A stretch of 64,000 nucleotides of DNA from Mesostigma viride (GCA_009746045.1 RPFO01000744.1:679635-743634); one strand, 5' to 3'; shown: positions 23,406 through 36,431, counted from the stretch's first letter. A program made the numbers and translations. Notes: a model not told the origin generated them from the sequence alone.

Positions 23406-26400
23406 ATGTCTTGTCAGCGTCGAATTGTTGAGATTATGCAGTCTTTAATTGAACGGCACTTGCTGCTCTTCCTAGCTTTCCTGGCCCCGATTGCGGCAAC
23501 AAAGACCTTCACGAATGGCAATCTTTACGGCCGCACGGGAGAGCACGACGCATTTCCTGTCCAAAGGATAGCGTTTGGTTCTTGCAACAAACACGATGAG
23601 CACAATCCCTTGTGGGATGGGATCGACAAATTTAACCCCGACCTGTTCGTCTGGCTAGGAGATGCAATTTACAGCGATAAAAATGTAGGTTTGTGTTCTC
23701 TTTTTCTCCCATGGTCTTCTTCTCTTTTCTCACCTTTACGGCCTTGGCATTGCACGTATTCCGGTTGCATGAGCCTGTATTTAATTCCTGTTCGATCAGC
23801 TGTCCCTGCGGGAGCGACGTCTAGTAATTTGACAATATTTTTATGATGGGGTACTTATCTATGCCGCCGTATCTATTAATCTGGCCGCCTTAACCACCAT
23901 TTAATTTTCCCGATTGTGGCTCTTACTTCCCACATGCCCCCCAATCGCTGGCTGTCACGACTGTACAGGTGGCCCACCCGTGGCTCCCTGGGGGCATCCA
24001 GATGGTGGAAAAGTTCCAGAGCGCCGACATGGCTGAGCAGCGCCGCATCTACGGCGCCCAGAAGCTGGTCCCTGGCTACTCCCGGCTGCGCAACAACTCG
24101 TGGGTCCTGGGTGTGTGGGATGACCACGACTACGGCCTGAATGATGCAGGCAAGGAGTATGACTTGAAGGTGAGGAGCCGTGGCATTGCATGCCTAGTGC
24201 AAGTCCTGGGTTGGATACTTGGGCCAGTGGACGGGTTGTTACCTAGTAAGTGCAGGCCTGAGCTGTCAGTTGAGGCCTTCTCCTCGTTGTTCACGAATAA
24301 CGCCCATGTTGCATGGCGGCTATGTCGCAGCACTTGGTGGGCATGTCTTTTGTTGAAAATACGATTGGCTTGATGTCCCACACTTTCCTAGGTAACAGTT
24401 GGCTTTGTCCCCTACGCAATTGTCTTTTTATCCAGTACTGTCGTACATCATGACGGGCTTTGCATCCTAAGCAATTCGCTTTGCACCCATTATTGCCATT
24501 TGTGAGGCTCTGTATCGCCCTACGTATGGTATTGCCCTACATATGGGCTGTCCTGTTGGAGCGGGTCTCCCGTGTCAACCTTTCTTACTTCTCAATTGAT
24601 TTTGTTGAATTGGTGCGCAGGAGGAGCTTCCCCGTGCTGGGCTTCCTCATATCATTCATTGATCTGTTTTTATGGTATGGGCTTTCTATGCTACGGGCGC
24701 GCAGGAGGAGAGCCGCACCAACTTCCTGGACTTTCTGGAGGAGCCGACGGACAGCCCGCGGCGCGCGGACGACCACCCAGGTGGGTGCAGGATGCATGAC
24801 ACGCAGGTTGGCAGAGTCTAGGCTAGCTGAATGAGATGCGTTTCCTAGGCATGAGCAAGAGAGTTTCAATATAAACTCTTAGGACGGCGAGCGCGAGTCT
24901 GCAAGGGACGACACAGGCTGATGGTCCGTGCCCCCCCCCGCCTGCCCCCTTCCCTTCACCCGTGCTTCCCTTCCTTCCCCCCCTTCCCCCCCTTCCCCCC
25001 TTCCCCCCTTCCCCCCTTCCCCCCTTCCCCCCCCTTCCCCCCTTCCCCCCTTCCCCCCCTTCCCCCCTTCCCCCCCTTCCCCCCTTCCCCCCTTCCCCCC
25101 TTCCCCCCTTCCCCCCCTTCCCCCCTTCCCCCCTTCCCCCCTTCCCCCCTTCCCCCCTTCCCCTTCCCCCCTTCCCCCCCTTCCCCCCTTCCCCCCTTCC
25201 CCCCCTTCCCCCCCTTCCCCCCTTCCCCCCCTTCCCCCCTTCCCCCCTTCCCCCCCTTCCCCCCTTCCCCCCCCCCCCCTTCCCCCCCTTCCCCCCTTCC
25301 CCCCTTCCCCCCCTTCCCCCCCCCCCCCCCCCCCCCCCCGGCCATCCAGTCGCCCCCCCCCCCCCCCCCAGCCGGTCAGGTGTTTAACCATCTCTCCTGC
25401 ATGTGTCTCCCGGATCTCCCCCCCTTTCTTCTTTGTGCCCCCCTTTTCTTCCGCTCCCCCCCACACACACAATCTGGTTTCTCCCCCCAATGTGGTCCAC
25501 CCACCCCCGCCAGGTGTCTACGCATCGTACACGTACGGCCCCCCCGGCCAGCGCGTGCGCGTCATCCTGCTGGACACCCGCTTCAACCGTGACCCGCTGC
25601 TGCCCGAGGTGCACGGCCGAAGACGACCCTCATCCTCGTCGGCACCGTCATATGCGAGCGCGAGCATCAGGACAGAGCACCTGCACCGGCGGCTACTCGG
25701 TACTACAGTGTCCCCGTATCTCTAATTCAGTGTCCCCTGATCTCTCATACAGTGTCGCCTGATCTCTAGTACAGCGCCCCCTTTTCTCCGGCCAATCGGT
25801 AGTGCTGTGATCCCTACAAAAGAAACTACAGTAAGCAATTAAGTGAGTGTAAACTAAGTTACACACAGAAACTATACTCAGAGAGCATGTCTTGGTCGCA
25901 TGCCACAACTCTGTATGTACTTCTGATAGTCCTTGATTTTGCAGTAAATGCAGAAATGGCGAAGGTGATTGGTTTTGTACCTGCTTATGGAGCACAAGGG
26001 AAACAGCCCCGCCTCCTTCACAAAGCCGGTCTGCCAATCCCTCGTTTCCTGCCCCTACTCTCCACAACCGTGCCCCACGCACGCCAAGTAAGCCCCCCAC
26101 TGAGCAAGCGTGAATTCACCTGTTCACATGGCATGCTGCCAGACAAATCTAATGATAAGCTATAGACCATCTTGGTTATGCGTGAATCCAGTGTGCGCGA
26201 TCTGTATGGCGGATGCGTCACTGGGCATGATGGTTCTTCACATCAAAAAGTGACATGTCACGCAAGTAATCAGTATGGCACACCGCGAACATGAACCTTG
26301 TTCCCTGTTGTCTGCTGTCCGTCACCAGGCGAGCCCCTGGACCCCAGCCCAGGCGGGTCGTCAACACATGAGAGGGGCTTTGGAGATGGGGAAAGGATGT

Positions 26401-29400
26401 CCGACATCCCAGGGGGCGACATCCTGGGCGAGGAGCAGTGGCGGTGGCTGAGGGATCTGCTGGTAGCAGAGAAGACCGAGTACACCATCATCGCGTCATC
26501 TATCCAGGTGTGTGCAGTGCCCAAGTGTGTTATTGCGTACAGGGTATGTCTTATGTGTACGGTGTTATGTGTTTTGTGTGTTAATCTTGTCTCCGTCGCA
26601 TCGTGCGCTCATCGTGCGCTCCTCCCCCATACGGCATACGGCAGAGTACACCATCGCTGCATCATCCATCCATCGGTACAGTACGTGCGAGTAGTCAGGT
26701 TATTGTGCTTGGTCGTATGGTATTGCTGGTGTCAAATGTCGAATGGCATCCTGCCTGGTGGCAACCTGGCACCCCCCCCCCCCTTCACTCACTCACTCTC
26801 TCGCGCTCACCCACGCAGTCTCGCTCACCCACTCACTCACACCTCACACACAGTTCTTACACATGCCTAGCATCACACATGCCTCACAACTCACACACAC
26901 GCGCGGCCCAGGTGGTCGAGAACAACCACTCCATCCTGCGGCCATTCTTCTCGGTCGAGGGCTGGGGCCGCTTCCCTGAGTGTCGCGAGCGCCTCTTCTC
27001 CCTGCTCACCCAGACAGGGACGCAAGGCGTCATCTTCTTTACTGGTGCGTGCTTGTAGTCGCCCACACTTCAGTGTAGCAAGTATACCCTATTTCCCACT
27101 TATCTGTGTCCCCTTGTATTAATTAATCAGTTCATAATTAGTCACACAGTCCCGTCGTCTTGCATATGTCCGCTTGCATATGACAGCGCTTGGGTACGTA
27201 CGCCAGTGTAAGTATACCTGGGCAAGTACCAGTGGCAGCCAGAGGGCGGTTGCCAACTTGCCATCGCATAGGCAGCTTGATAGGCCGAAGTGTACTGATA
27301 CTTTATGTCTTAAACTTAGCCTTGGCATAGCAAGCAAGGTGCAGCTTGCAGTGCAGGCTTAACAATAATGTCCGACAGGAAATCGCTGGCAGGTCCGCTC
27401 GCTCTGCGCAGAGCATCTATCTTGTGGCTTGAAGTAATTATGGCACGGACTTTTTACTCATCTCGATCGCCCAGGCTGTATCTCATGAGCTATGACTATG
27501 AACATGGTGAGAGGACTTCGTGTGCCAATTTCGTTAATCATAGTTTGTCTATTTGTCCATCCGGGCAGCAAGTCGGCCATTCAGACTGGGTGCTAATTGT
27601 GTGGGGGTTGCTAGAGGACGGGTGGCAGTGTATGGGGGGTCATAAGGGGGGTGTTAAATAATCGTTGAAGGTGGTTGCCAGGGGAAGGCGGGGGCTGCAG
27701 TGGATGGTAAGGGGAGCGTAAAGGGAGTGCTATTCTCATGACTAATTAATTCTGGGTCTAGTTTTTACCCCTGCCATGCTCATTGTTACCCCTGCCCTGC
27801 TTATCCAACATATTCTCAATAAGCCATTAATTAGTTGATAGCACTATGTTCAATCCTGCGTTGGTTGCTCCTGCGGTATTCTCTCACGCCGTTTTTGTCT
27901 CGTTGCGGTTCTCTCTGCGGCTTCCTCTCACTGGGCGGTACACCCCTTCCACCGTATTGCCTCATGCCCGGTCTTGCCATTCTCGCCACCCCCTCCCATC
28001 CCCGGGCGATGTTTTCGTGTGCTAGAATCTCCTGAAACTCGCTCTACCTGCTCTGCAACCTCCCCTCTCATCCCCAGATGGTGTCCACTTTGCACTCTTT
28101 CTAAAAACCCATCTTCTGGATGCCATCTTCTCTCACCCTGCACCCTCTCATGCTATTTAATCCTCCCCCTCTACACCCTGCCCTCCCCATCCCCAGGCGA
28201 CGTCCACTTTGCATCCCTCGCGCGCCTCGAGTGCGCGCTCCCTTACCCAGTCTATGACCTGACCACGTCCGGCATGACGCACGCGGCCAGCACGCACTTC
28301 CCCTGGCCCATCCCCCAGGCCATCTCGCACACGCTGCCCGTGCAGTTTGCGGTGACGGATGCCTGCCTGGACCTCAACTGGGCATCACTGGAATTTCACT
28401 GGCCTGAGGAAAGTGGGGGGAAATCCTCTGGGAAGGGTGCTGGGAAGAATGCTGGGAAGGGTGCTGGGAAAGGCACAGGGAAGACTGGTCCTTCCTCTGC
28501 AGGAGGGGAGGAGGAGGAGGAAGACACACAGAGACAAGGGAAAGGCTACAACCCAGCGGACGAGAGGGGAAGAAGTCAAGGTCACGAAAAGGCATCGGCG
28601 CAACACGACCCGTTCAAGAGCAGAAAAGAGCCGGCGAATGATGGCTGGCAGCGCGGTGGCGGCGACGAAAGGGTGGGGGATGACGAGTGGGTGAATCGGC
28701 ACCCCGGCGTGCCCTGGCTGGAGATGGCGGTGCACGCCGTGGCCAAGTGGGACCCGCAGCAGCGGCCGTACGTCGCGTTCCATCGGCGCGTATCATTGGA
28801 CGAGCTCACGGTACGAAGGGAAGGGGCAATGGAAGGCGAGCAGTCAGGGGAGAAGGGAGGGAATAGGCAAAGGGAAAAGGAAGGCAGAAAAACGGAAGGG
28901 TAGAAAGAAGGGTGTATGGGTTCTAGAATAGAACAGGATGATGATGTCCGCACGTCGTCTTCCACCATCGCTTCTTGCTGGAGGAGTTAACGATACAATT
29001 AAAAAGATTCTCCCGATTTCTGGCCTGCGCTGGTTGTCTCCTTGATACAATGGGAAGGGCACTCGGGAAAGGAAGGGTAGATGGGCTCCAGAACAGACAT
29101 GGCAGGCGGGCATATGGCGTGCGTCTATTTGAGTTGGCGAGTCTCGTTAGATGAGTTCATGGTAGGAAGGGAGGGGAAGAGGAAAGGCAAGAAGGGAGGG
29201 GAGAAGGGAGGCAAGGAAGGAAAGATAAGGGAATGCAGAAAGTAGGGGTAGATGGGATCTAGAATAAACATGGGAGGTATATGTAAATAGATGTGAGAGG
29301 TATATATATGAATAGACATGGGCGGCCTATATTAATAGATATGGGAATCGGGAGGTATATATATGTACTCCTATATGTATGCGGTATGCTACCTTCTGCC

Positions 29401-30883
29401 GCCGCCCGTCGCTTGACGAGCTCACGCTGGGAAGGGGGGGGAAAATGGACGAGCAAGGTAGCGGGGGCAAAGGGCGGTGGCAGGGGGGAAGGAAGGTAGC
29501 GGGGCGGACAGAAGGTGCATTGGATGAATAAACCCCTCTGTGGATGTGGGGGAGAAGTGGCAGAGGGGGGGGCTTCTGTGTGCGGGCAACTTGCTGGACG
29601 TGCTCATGGTGAGGATAGGTGGGTAGGCGAGGGTAGGAGGGGGAAATGGGACACCGAGTGGGCACGAGAATCTTGTGTGAATGGGGTCCACTTTTTGTCA
29701 TAAGCTGAGACATGCTGTGGTACGATAATGCATAACCTGCTTCCGTTATGTGCCTGCCTGCTGGGGGTAGACCATGACTAGGGCCAAAGTTCTACCATTT
29801 CCTGTTGTAGGCTGACGTGTGTGTTGGTCCAGCCGCGTGGTCGCTGGATTAAATCTATCGTTCGCTAGCACCTGCGTTGCCTCTGCCTCGATGCCGCTCG
29901 GGGTCCGTGCCTCACTTGGCGACGATTTTGGTCCATTGCATCACATGTATTATTCGCGAAACGCATCGTTATGACCGATATTTTTGCCGGAACGCTTTTG
30001 CCGCTCGGCTCAAAATATCAGGAGCGACGTTTACCTGTCGATAACGATAATCTCTCGCTAGGGACCAAAGTTCCTGCGGGTTCATCCTGTCTCCCTGTCA
30101 CGCGGTACTCCGTGGCATGCCCATGCGCATGACACGCAAGTACTTACTGTCTCCCTGTCACGCGGCCAATCCCGCTTCTGTATTGGAATGTCCCGATACT
30201 CCGTTTGAATGTCGGCAGATACCCTCGGACCTCGCGTGGAAGGAGCACTGCCACCGTCACGGCGTGTATGAGCAGGACCTGCCCTGGTACATCCGCTACC
30301 GCTTCGCCACGTTGCTCGTCGCAACGATCGTGGGTGAGTCGCGACCTCGATCTAGGGTGGGTAGCCAAACCACGGTAGCGGGTGGGTAGCTAGCAGCGAG
30401 CATGATGGATGGTGGTCTTGGCCGTGACAGCTGGCAAGTAGCATGAGTGAAGGTGGGTCTTGGCGGCGATAGCTGGCAAGGAGCATGAGTGAAGGTGGGT
30501 CTTGGTGGCGATAGCTGGCAAGGAGCATGAGTGAAGGTGGGTCCTTGTAACATGCAGTAATACCTTCAGGAACTTTTCTGTCATGAGCGCGTGTGTAATG
30601 GGTGCCATCTGTGCCCGCGGCGTTCCTGGCTCTGGTGTGTTGTAACAATGCACTAACACCTGACTGGAATTTTCTGTCATGAACACGTGTGTAATGGGTG
30701 TCACTCGTTCCCGCAGCGTTCCTGGTGCTCGTCTACTGGCTGCTTCGCCAGGCGGTGCGGCTAGTTTACCGGTCATGCCATCTGGTTGCGGGCGGCAGTA
30801 TGCCCATGCACATGCGTCGGCTCTGCTGCCAGGTGTCGGTCCGACTGATGCCCAGCAAGACCGTGGCACGCAAGGTGGAATAG
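23406..30883 (+). CDS. PhoD-like metallophosphatase with C-terminal membrane segment, 9 exons
   Basis: Exons: 23406-23684, 23969-24169, 24705-24780, 25514-25699, 26329-26507, 26912-27044, 28197-28810, 30219-30333, 30717-30883; 650 codons including stop, with consistent phases. The N terminus has a hydrophobic signal-like stretch (LLLFLAFLAPIAA, 20-32). Family motifs follow in order: RIAFGSCN (GSC at 58-60), FVWLGDAIY (85-89), VWDDHDYG (144-149), NNHS and FFTGDVHF (352-356). These are the metal-binding signatures of alkaline phosphatase D/PhoD-like phosphoesterases. Exon 7 carries a Gly/Lys repeat (KGAGKNAGKGAGKGTGK) and an acidic run after the catalytic core. Exons 8-9 encode one membrane segment (TLLVATIVAFLVLVYWLL, about 587-604) and a basic tail, so the enzyme probably faces the secretory or extracellular side of a membrane. 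Exon 4 could instead end at 25608, but 25699 keeps phase with exon 5. Substrate unknown. Confidence 0.85.
24560..24720 (+). repeat. Duplicated acceptor of PhoD exon 3
   Basis: The real start (GCGCAG, then GAGGAGAGCCGCACCAAC TT at 24,705) has an upstream relative 84 bp away (GTGCGCAG, then GAGGAGCTTCCCCGTGCTGG at 24,621). It retains CTGG-CTT-CT further on. Confidence 0.6.
24930..25370. repeat. C-rich polypyrimidine tract (CCCCCCTT)n in a PhoD intron
   Basis: About 440 bp of nearly pure C/T on the plus strand, mostly CCCCCTT or CCCCCCTT units plus C runs up to about 20. The complementary strand is G-rich. Large open frames across it (Pro/Phe/Ser or Gly/Glu) are compositional artefacts. Confidence 0.9.
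25700..25790. repeat. 26-bp tandem repeat at the PhoD exon 4 donor
   Basis: Units reading ACAGTGTCCCCTGATCTCT with small changes recur three to four times, starting directly at the inferred donor (25,700). Confidence 0.6.
28000..28200 (+). repeat. Triplicated acceptor of PhoD exon 7
   Basis: The real junction (CATCCCCAG, then GCGACGTCCACTTTGCATCC at 28,197) is preceded by CATCCCCAG, then ATGGTGTCCACTTTGCACTC at 28,078, and by CATCCCCGG then GCGATGTTTTCGTG at about 28,006. The middle copy keeps AG and most coding bases of the GDVHFA motif. Confidence 0.75.
28811..29620 (+). repeat. Diverged copies of the PhoD exon 7 end plus donor
   Basis: The real end GACGAGCTCACG, then GTACGAAGGGAAGG, is at 28,810. 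Related ends are GATGAGTTCATG, then GTAGGAAGGGAGG (29,161); GACGAGCTCACG, then CTGGGAAGG (29,426); and GACGTGCTCATG, then GTGAGGATAGG (29,608). Spacing is about 351, 265 and 182 bp. Confidence 0.65.
30420..30545. repeat. 57-bp tandem repeat in the last PhoD intron
   Basis: Units with GATAGCTGGCAAGGAGCATG AGTGAAGGTGGGTCTTGG recur two and a half times after the exon 8 donor. Confidence 0.6.
30570..30725 (+). repeat. Duplicated acceptor of PhoD exon 9
   Basis: TTTTCTGTCATGA-C-CGTGT and GTAATGGGTG, followed by CCCGC(A/G)G and CGTTCCTGG, occurs twice, 96 bp apart. The upstream copy (30,621) has lost the AG. The downstream copy is the real exon 9 start at 30,717. Confidence 0.75.
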
Positions 30884-32050
30884 CGACGCACAAGCCCGTA
30901 ACCAGTAACATTCAGTTGAAAGTAAAGCCTAGCTGCACTCAATGGGGATAATCCAAGAAGACATGGCATCATTCAGTGTAACTTCTATTTGCTGTTCTGT
31001 GCACATAGCTGGCACCATCATCTGAGGATACAGCTGAGAGACATGTCCATGAGACAACTATATTTCTCCCATTGATATTGTCAGGTTGCGATGCTGTCCT
31101 GTCAGACTGGCCTCAGATTGCGGTGATCGACTGTTTCGTCATGAACTTCTGAAACTACTGAGCTGGCGTTGATTTAGCACGTCTTGTATATACGAATACC
31201 CGCTCGATTTTAGATCGACGGCCAAATACTACTGGTGCAAGTGACGAAGCTACCGTCACGCGTGCCTAACAAATATCCATACACTTAATCGCTGGTTGTC
31301 TCCTTGATACAGTCGGGGTAAAATTGGCTCTTTTTGTCAAATTGTCCAATTGTCGGAGGGCGGGGGCCGAGATTAATTAAAATTAAGAGGTACCTTGAAA
31401 TTAAATAAGAGGCGCACATGCCTCTATCGAGACATATTTTTGGAGACAACTTTCTATTTGTGTAAATGTGTAGTATTGTACGACAACATGTCAAGGGTGA
31501 CAGAAAGTACTGAAGTCGCGGAAGTGTAGCGGCCGGAGGCGTTTCATGAAGATCGATTGCGCATTCGACAGCTAAAGGGCAGAGAAGTGGTTGACTGGTA
31601 GTAAGACGGTGTTGGACGGAATTTCCGGTCTGCCATGCGGACTTTGCATCTCAATTTATACATGGAAAAGAGCCCTTGCGTCGCGCTGTGCTGTGGCGAA
31701 CTTATTCTCCGTCGTCGGATCGCACCGTCGACGAGTGTCGATGCTCGTCGATGAACCCAACGCAAGCCATGTACATAAAGAAGTAGAAAATTTAGGCGGC
31801 AACAGGGGGCGAGTTTGGTAGTTTACAGAACTTGAAGCCCGGTGACACCGCGTCAAGCAGTCCGCAGGCCGGGTAGTCCGTAGGTAGTCCGCCGGCGTGA
31901 ATCAAGTGACAATTTTGACGATTCGACAATTTGAGAACTGGCGACTTGTAACCTAGTCCAGGTAAAATTACACTTAATAGTTGTCTCACTTCAATCAAAT
32001 TAATGAGAACATTCAATCAAATTAATGATAACATGATTCCGTTGGGAGAT
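30884..32050. other. PhoD 3' region and intergenic DNA
   Basis: TGTAA lies at 30,977-30,981, about 95 nt after the stop, and is the likely poly(A) signal. The rest is non-coding. A 20-bp dispersed motif, GCTGGTTGTCTCCTTGATAC, lies at 31,291-31,310. At 32,020-32,050 there is a short match to the 3' end of the LINE at 49.7 kb (CCGTTGGGAGATCA). Confidence 0.4.
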
Positions 32051-32054
32051 CACC

Positions 32055-33690
32055 AATTAATTTTAATTAATTAATAGACACGTGACTGGCGACTGCGTCA
32101 CGTGAGCATAAGTCCTCAGTGGGAGGGGAACATGGGATGGAATGGATGATGTAAGCTATCTAGGTCCTAGTTACAGGGTTGTGGGCACCACGGCCCGAAT
32201 CGCTATGAATGCCATACGCGGTCACACGCGGAGCCCCCACAGACTTGGGGGTGGTCTCCTTCATCACTACTTGCCATCTATCCTTGCGTACCATCTGCCT
32301 CCATATATTACAGACAAACCAGGAGGCTGCCCGGGTGTGAGCCCGTCACGTTTAGCTAGTACGTGTAGCACATGTCCATGCCGAGCTAGTCTATCACGAA
32401 AAGTCCACCGGGGTGGCGGCCGGCCCTGCCGCGCGCGGCCTGGGGCACGCCAGGTGAGGACATATCGCCCAGGCTGGGCGGGCTTGGTGCCAGCTAGTCT
32501 ATCTGATGTGTCTACCTGAGCTGTGCGGGCCAGGTGCCTGGCTAGGCCCAGGCGCCTGCACCTAAGAATGTGGGAAACATAGGGCGAATCAGCGTACAAA
32601 TCCTCATTATTAATGTGCAAACCAAACGGGATGTTAACCCAACCTTGGGCCTTGCGCAGCAGGGCGTTGCCGTCGAGTCGTTGCTCCAGCTCCTGCGTCA
32701 GTGTCCAAGTCTCGGCGCCGTAGGTACGTCAGGATCGTCAGAATGACGACCTTGATTCGAGGTCACGCTTGACGATCCGGGGTAGGGCGGGGTTGCTCCA
32801 CCATGCAGCGGCGGTGGTCATGGAGTTGCGCCCAGTGACGCCATGCCGATCCGTGTCGTCAGGTTGTCCTCGCAGTCGGGAAGCCAACTGCCGAGCAGCT
32901 TGAAGCGGCCTGGAGTAGGGTACAGTAGTTGACCTCGCTAGCTTGGTGTCGTCTAAGAGGTGGAGTGTGGGTGGGGGCCCTGCCATGCCGAGGCGGGCCA
33001 GGGCCTCCGTTTTGGGGCTGATTTCGAGACCAAACGCCCGAGCCTCGAGTGCCAGGCAGTCCAGCCAAAGTTGGGCAGACTCCAGCGTCTCGATGAGCGT
33101 GATGTCGTCGGCATAAATGAGGTCGCAACTAGTAAATTCTGCTTGTTAGTCGACCCCCCATCTCCAAGCTCGTTCGTGATCGCTAGGCCAGGGGCACGGC
33201 CTGCAATGCTAGCATTAAGCAAAGAAAGAGAGCACGTGCCTGGCGCATAACATAATTCCACTACAATAATAAACAGGTACGGCGACAGGACGCAACCCTG
33301 CCAGACCCGCCGGTCTGCAGTGGGAATGGCGGGGTAAAGCCGTGTTGAGTGCGCACCGAAGTGGTCGACCCCTCATACAGCGTGCGGATGACGTACGGTA
33401 ATCAGGGGAGTGGGGACGCGAGCGCGAGCAAGGACAGCCCATAGAGCGTCCCAGAGTTCAGAATCAAAAGCCTTGATGAAGTCGACGAAGATCAGGATGG
33501 CGGGAAACTCACCAGGTTGCAGGAGAGCGATTTCCTCGAAGAGGCGACGCGCGACGAAGATGGCCATGACGCGTTGTTGCGCGGCCAGGGCGAAAGCAGA
33601 ACTGGCATATGTGCTCGCAATGCAGCTTGCTACTTTTCTTCCTTTTGTTTTGCCTTTTATTTTGTTTGGGAACTGTTCGTGCTGCATGGG
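32055..33690 (-). mobile_element. 5'-truncated LINE with degraded reverse transcriptase
   Basis: On the minus strand the order is an RT block, FVDFIKAFDSELWDALW (about 33,490-33,440), then the active-site block IYADDITLIETLES (about 33,120-33,075). Further on are LEISPKTEALARLGM and a C-terminal block, RRLGLARHLARTAQVDTS (about 32,540-32,500). The 3' end has the CACGTGAC hairpin and a (TTAA)n tail at 32,055-32,104. Frames change several times, so the copy is dead: at least three frameshifts and the loss of the RT N-terminal half. Its C-terminal part matches the copy at 49,800-50,525, and its 3' end matches 36,432-36,585. Confidence 0.75.
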
Positions 33691-33843
33691 GGGTGGGATG
33701 AGGCCGCGAGTCTCTGGGCATGCATGGGCATTGGCGTAGGTAGGTGTGTGTCTCGGCTATAAGTCTGCAATTGTCGCTGCTGTGCTGTACTTTTGGATGT
33801 GGCTTTGGGTGTATTTGTGGCCTGGAGTACGGGTGAGGCCAGG

Positions 33844-35346
33844 GTGGGCGTGGGCGTGGGCGTGGGCGTGGGCGTGGGCGTGGTGGGCGTGGGCGTGGGC
33901 GTGGGCGTGGGCGTGGGCGTGGGCGTGGGCGTGGGCGTGGGCGTGGGCGTGGGCGTGGGCGTGGGCGTGGGCGTGGGCGTGGGCGTGGACGTGGGCGTGG
34001 GCGTGGGCGTGGGCGTGGGCGTGGGCGTGGGCGTGGGCGTGGGCGTGGGCGTGGGCGTGGGCGTGGGCGTGGGCGTGGGCGTGGGCGTGGGCGTGGGCGT
34101 GGGCGTGGGCGTGGGTGGGCGTGGGCGTGGGCGTGGGCGTGGGCGTGGGCGTGGGCGTGGGCGTGGGCGTGGGCGTGGGCGTGGGCGTGGGCGTGGGCGT
34201 GGGCGTGGGCGTGGGCGTGGGCGTGGGCGTGGGCGTGGGCGTGGGCGTGGGCGTGGGCGTGGGCATGGGCGTGGGCGTGGGCGTGGGCGTGGGCGTGGGC
34301 GTGGGCGTGGGCGTGGGCGTGGGCGACTGGGCGTGGGCGTGGGAGTGGGCATGGGCGTGGGCGTGGGCGTGGGCGTGGGCGTGGGCGTGGGCGTGGGCGT
34401 GGGCGTGGGCGTGGGCGTGGGCGTGGGCGTGGGCGTGGGCGTGGGCGTGGGCGTGGGCGTGGGCGTGGGCGTGGGCGTGGGCGTGGGCGTGGGCGTGGGC
34501 GTGGGCGTGGGCGTGGGCGTGGGCGTGGGCGTGGGCGTGGGCGTGGGCGTGGGCGTGGGCGTGGGCGTGGGCGTGGGCGTGGGCGTGGGCGTGGGCGTGG
34601 GCGTGGGCGTGGGCGTGGGCGTGGGCGTGGGCGTGGGCGTGGGCGTGGGCGTGGGCGTGGGCGTGGGCGTGGGCGTGGGCGTGGGCGTGGGCGTGGGCGT
34701 GGGCGTCGTGGGCGTGGGCGTGGGCGTGGGCGTGGGCGTGGGCGTGGGCGTGGGCGTGGGCGTGGGCGTGGGCGTGGGCGTGGGCGTGGGCGTGGGCGTG
34801 GGCGTGGGCGTGGGCGTGGGCGTGGGCGTGGGCGTGGGCGTGGGCGTGGGCGTGGGCGTGGGCGTGGGCGTGGGCGTGGGCGTGGGCGTGGGTGTGGGCG
34901 TGGGCGTGGGCGTGGGCGTGGGCGTGGGTGTGGGCGTGCGGCGTGGGCGTGGGCGTGGGCGTGGGCGTGGGCGTGGGCGTGGGCGTGGGCGTGGGCGTGG
35001 GCGTGGGCGTGGGCGTGGGCGTGGGCGTGGGCGTGGGCGTGGGCGTGCCGGCGTGGGCGTGGGCGTGGGCGTGGGCGTGGGCGTGGGCGTGGGCGTGGGC
35101 GTGGGCGTGGGCGTGGGCGTGGGCGTGGGCGTGGGCGTGGGTGTGGGCGTGGGCGTGGGCGTGGGCGTGGGCGTGGGCGTGGGCGTGTGCGTGGGCGTGG
35201 GCGTGGGCGTGGGCGTGGGCGTGGGCGTGGGCGTGGGCGTGGGCGTGGGCGTGGGCGTGGGCGTGGGCGTGGGCGTGGGCGTGGGCGTGGGCGTGGGCGT
35301 GGGCGTGGGCGTGGGTGCGAGTGCGGGCGCGGGCACGGGCGCGGGC
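33844..35346. repeat. 1.5-kb GTGGGC hexanucleotide tract
   Basis: About 245 copies of GTGGGC with only a few interruptions (near 34,111, 34,324, 34,706, 34,940, 35,047 and 35,188). Every frame is open (Trp-Ala, Gly-Val, Arg-Gly, Thr-Pro or His-Ala dipeptides), which explains the very long but meaningless ORFs. It directly follows the 5' end of the truncated LINE. Confidence 0.97.
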
Positions 35347-35900
35347 GGACTATGAATGAAAGTGAACTATCGAAAGACCCAAACGAATAACAAATGACTT
35401 TCGACTTATTTATTTAAGGCATTGTTACGCCCATACAAAGGTTTGCGGGGCCGTAGTGACAGATACGCTCACGTGGGTCTTATCGCACCCACAGATCTTG
35501 CCGGATCGTTTACCGTGTCCGATTGCAGCTGTGGCGGGCATGAAGGAGAAAGGGGGTCTCTGCCCTTTCTTCCTATTGTGCACACAGAGGGATTAAAAGC
35601 ACTTCGGTGCTCCGTGACTCCCCAACGGGAGCACGAGTTGAATTAATAATTAATTAATTATTCATCCCCGAATGATATACCGAGGGCAATGCCCATCTTT
35701 AGTAGTAGTAGTGTTGTTGTTGTTGTTGTTGTTGCCCAAGCCGCACATGGGCAGCTGATAGATTCCTCAATCCTTTTTTTTTTTCGGGGAAATGGGTATA
35801 TTTTATTAGCCAATTATGGACCAAAGAAGTGAGAGGGGAAATGAGTATCAGCGAATCCTAATTAAAGGTGGGCACACACACGTGTGGAGGTGACAGGTGA
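35347..35900. other. Intergenic, AT-rich, no gene
   Basis: Contains a TTAATTAA run at 35,640-35,665 and a (GTT)n run followed by GCCC-A--CCGCACATGGGCAG at 35,710-35,755. A similar GTT-run plus GCCCACCCCGCAC segment lies at 48,470-48,540, suggesting a dispersed repeat. Confidence 0.4.
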
Positions 35901-35904
35901 CAGG

Positions 35905-36431
35905 CTAATTAATTAGTTAATTAATTAGGTACATAACTCAGACCGTTGGGAGTATATGTAGCACATAGCCCTGAGAAGGGGCATATCGGAGCCTATAATA
36001 CATTCTAAGCTACTTCCTGCAAGGGTGGGAATGTAAACAACACTTGCTCTAGGTGCACCAGGGCACCCGCACCCTCATGGTCTATCACGCTATGCCCGGG
36101 TAAGGGGGGAGCATGCCTGTGAGGGGGAAGATCATCATGGCTATACAAGAGCTATGGCATGGCTTCTCAGCAGAGAGTGACTCCCTGCATGGGCACAACA
36201 TTACTAAATAAGGCTAGGCATCGTCTGGAGTGTGGCACATCATCTAGGCACACATGTACATAAAGCGCGGGGCTTAGCTTGGATAGTGCCTCTAGGAGGC
36301 GTACATGTACATGGCCACGGTCTATCTATTCTGCACTACTACTGCTGTATTCCCCTAAGCTGGGGCGTCTGGAGTCGCTGGGGCCGCGGGGGGGGGGGGG
36401 TCGCCTGCCAGGGCTTGTGGCCGACGTAGAT
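35905..36431 (-). mobile_element. 3' region of the ORF1-like LINE family
   Basis: The stretch ending CCCTAAGCTGGGGCGTCTGG ... CGCCTGCCAGGGCTTGTGG resembles 55,950-56,215 and 50,530-50,740, each of which lies on the 3' side of an ORF1-like copy on the minus strand. (TTAA)n at 35,905-35,925 is the likely tail. Confidence 0.55.
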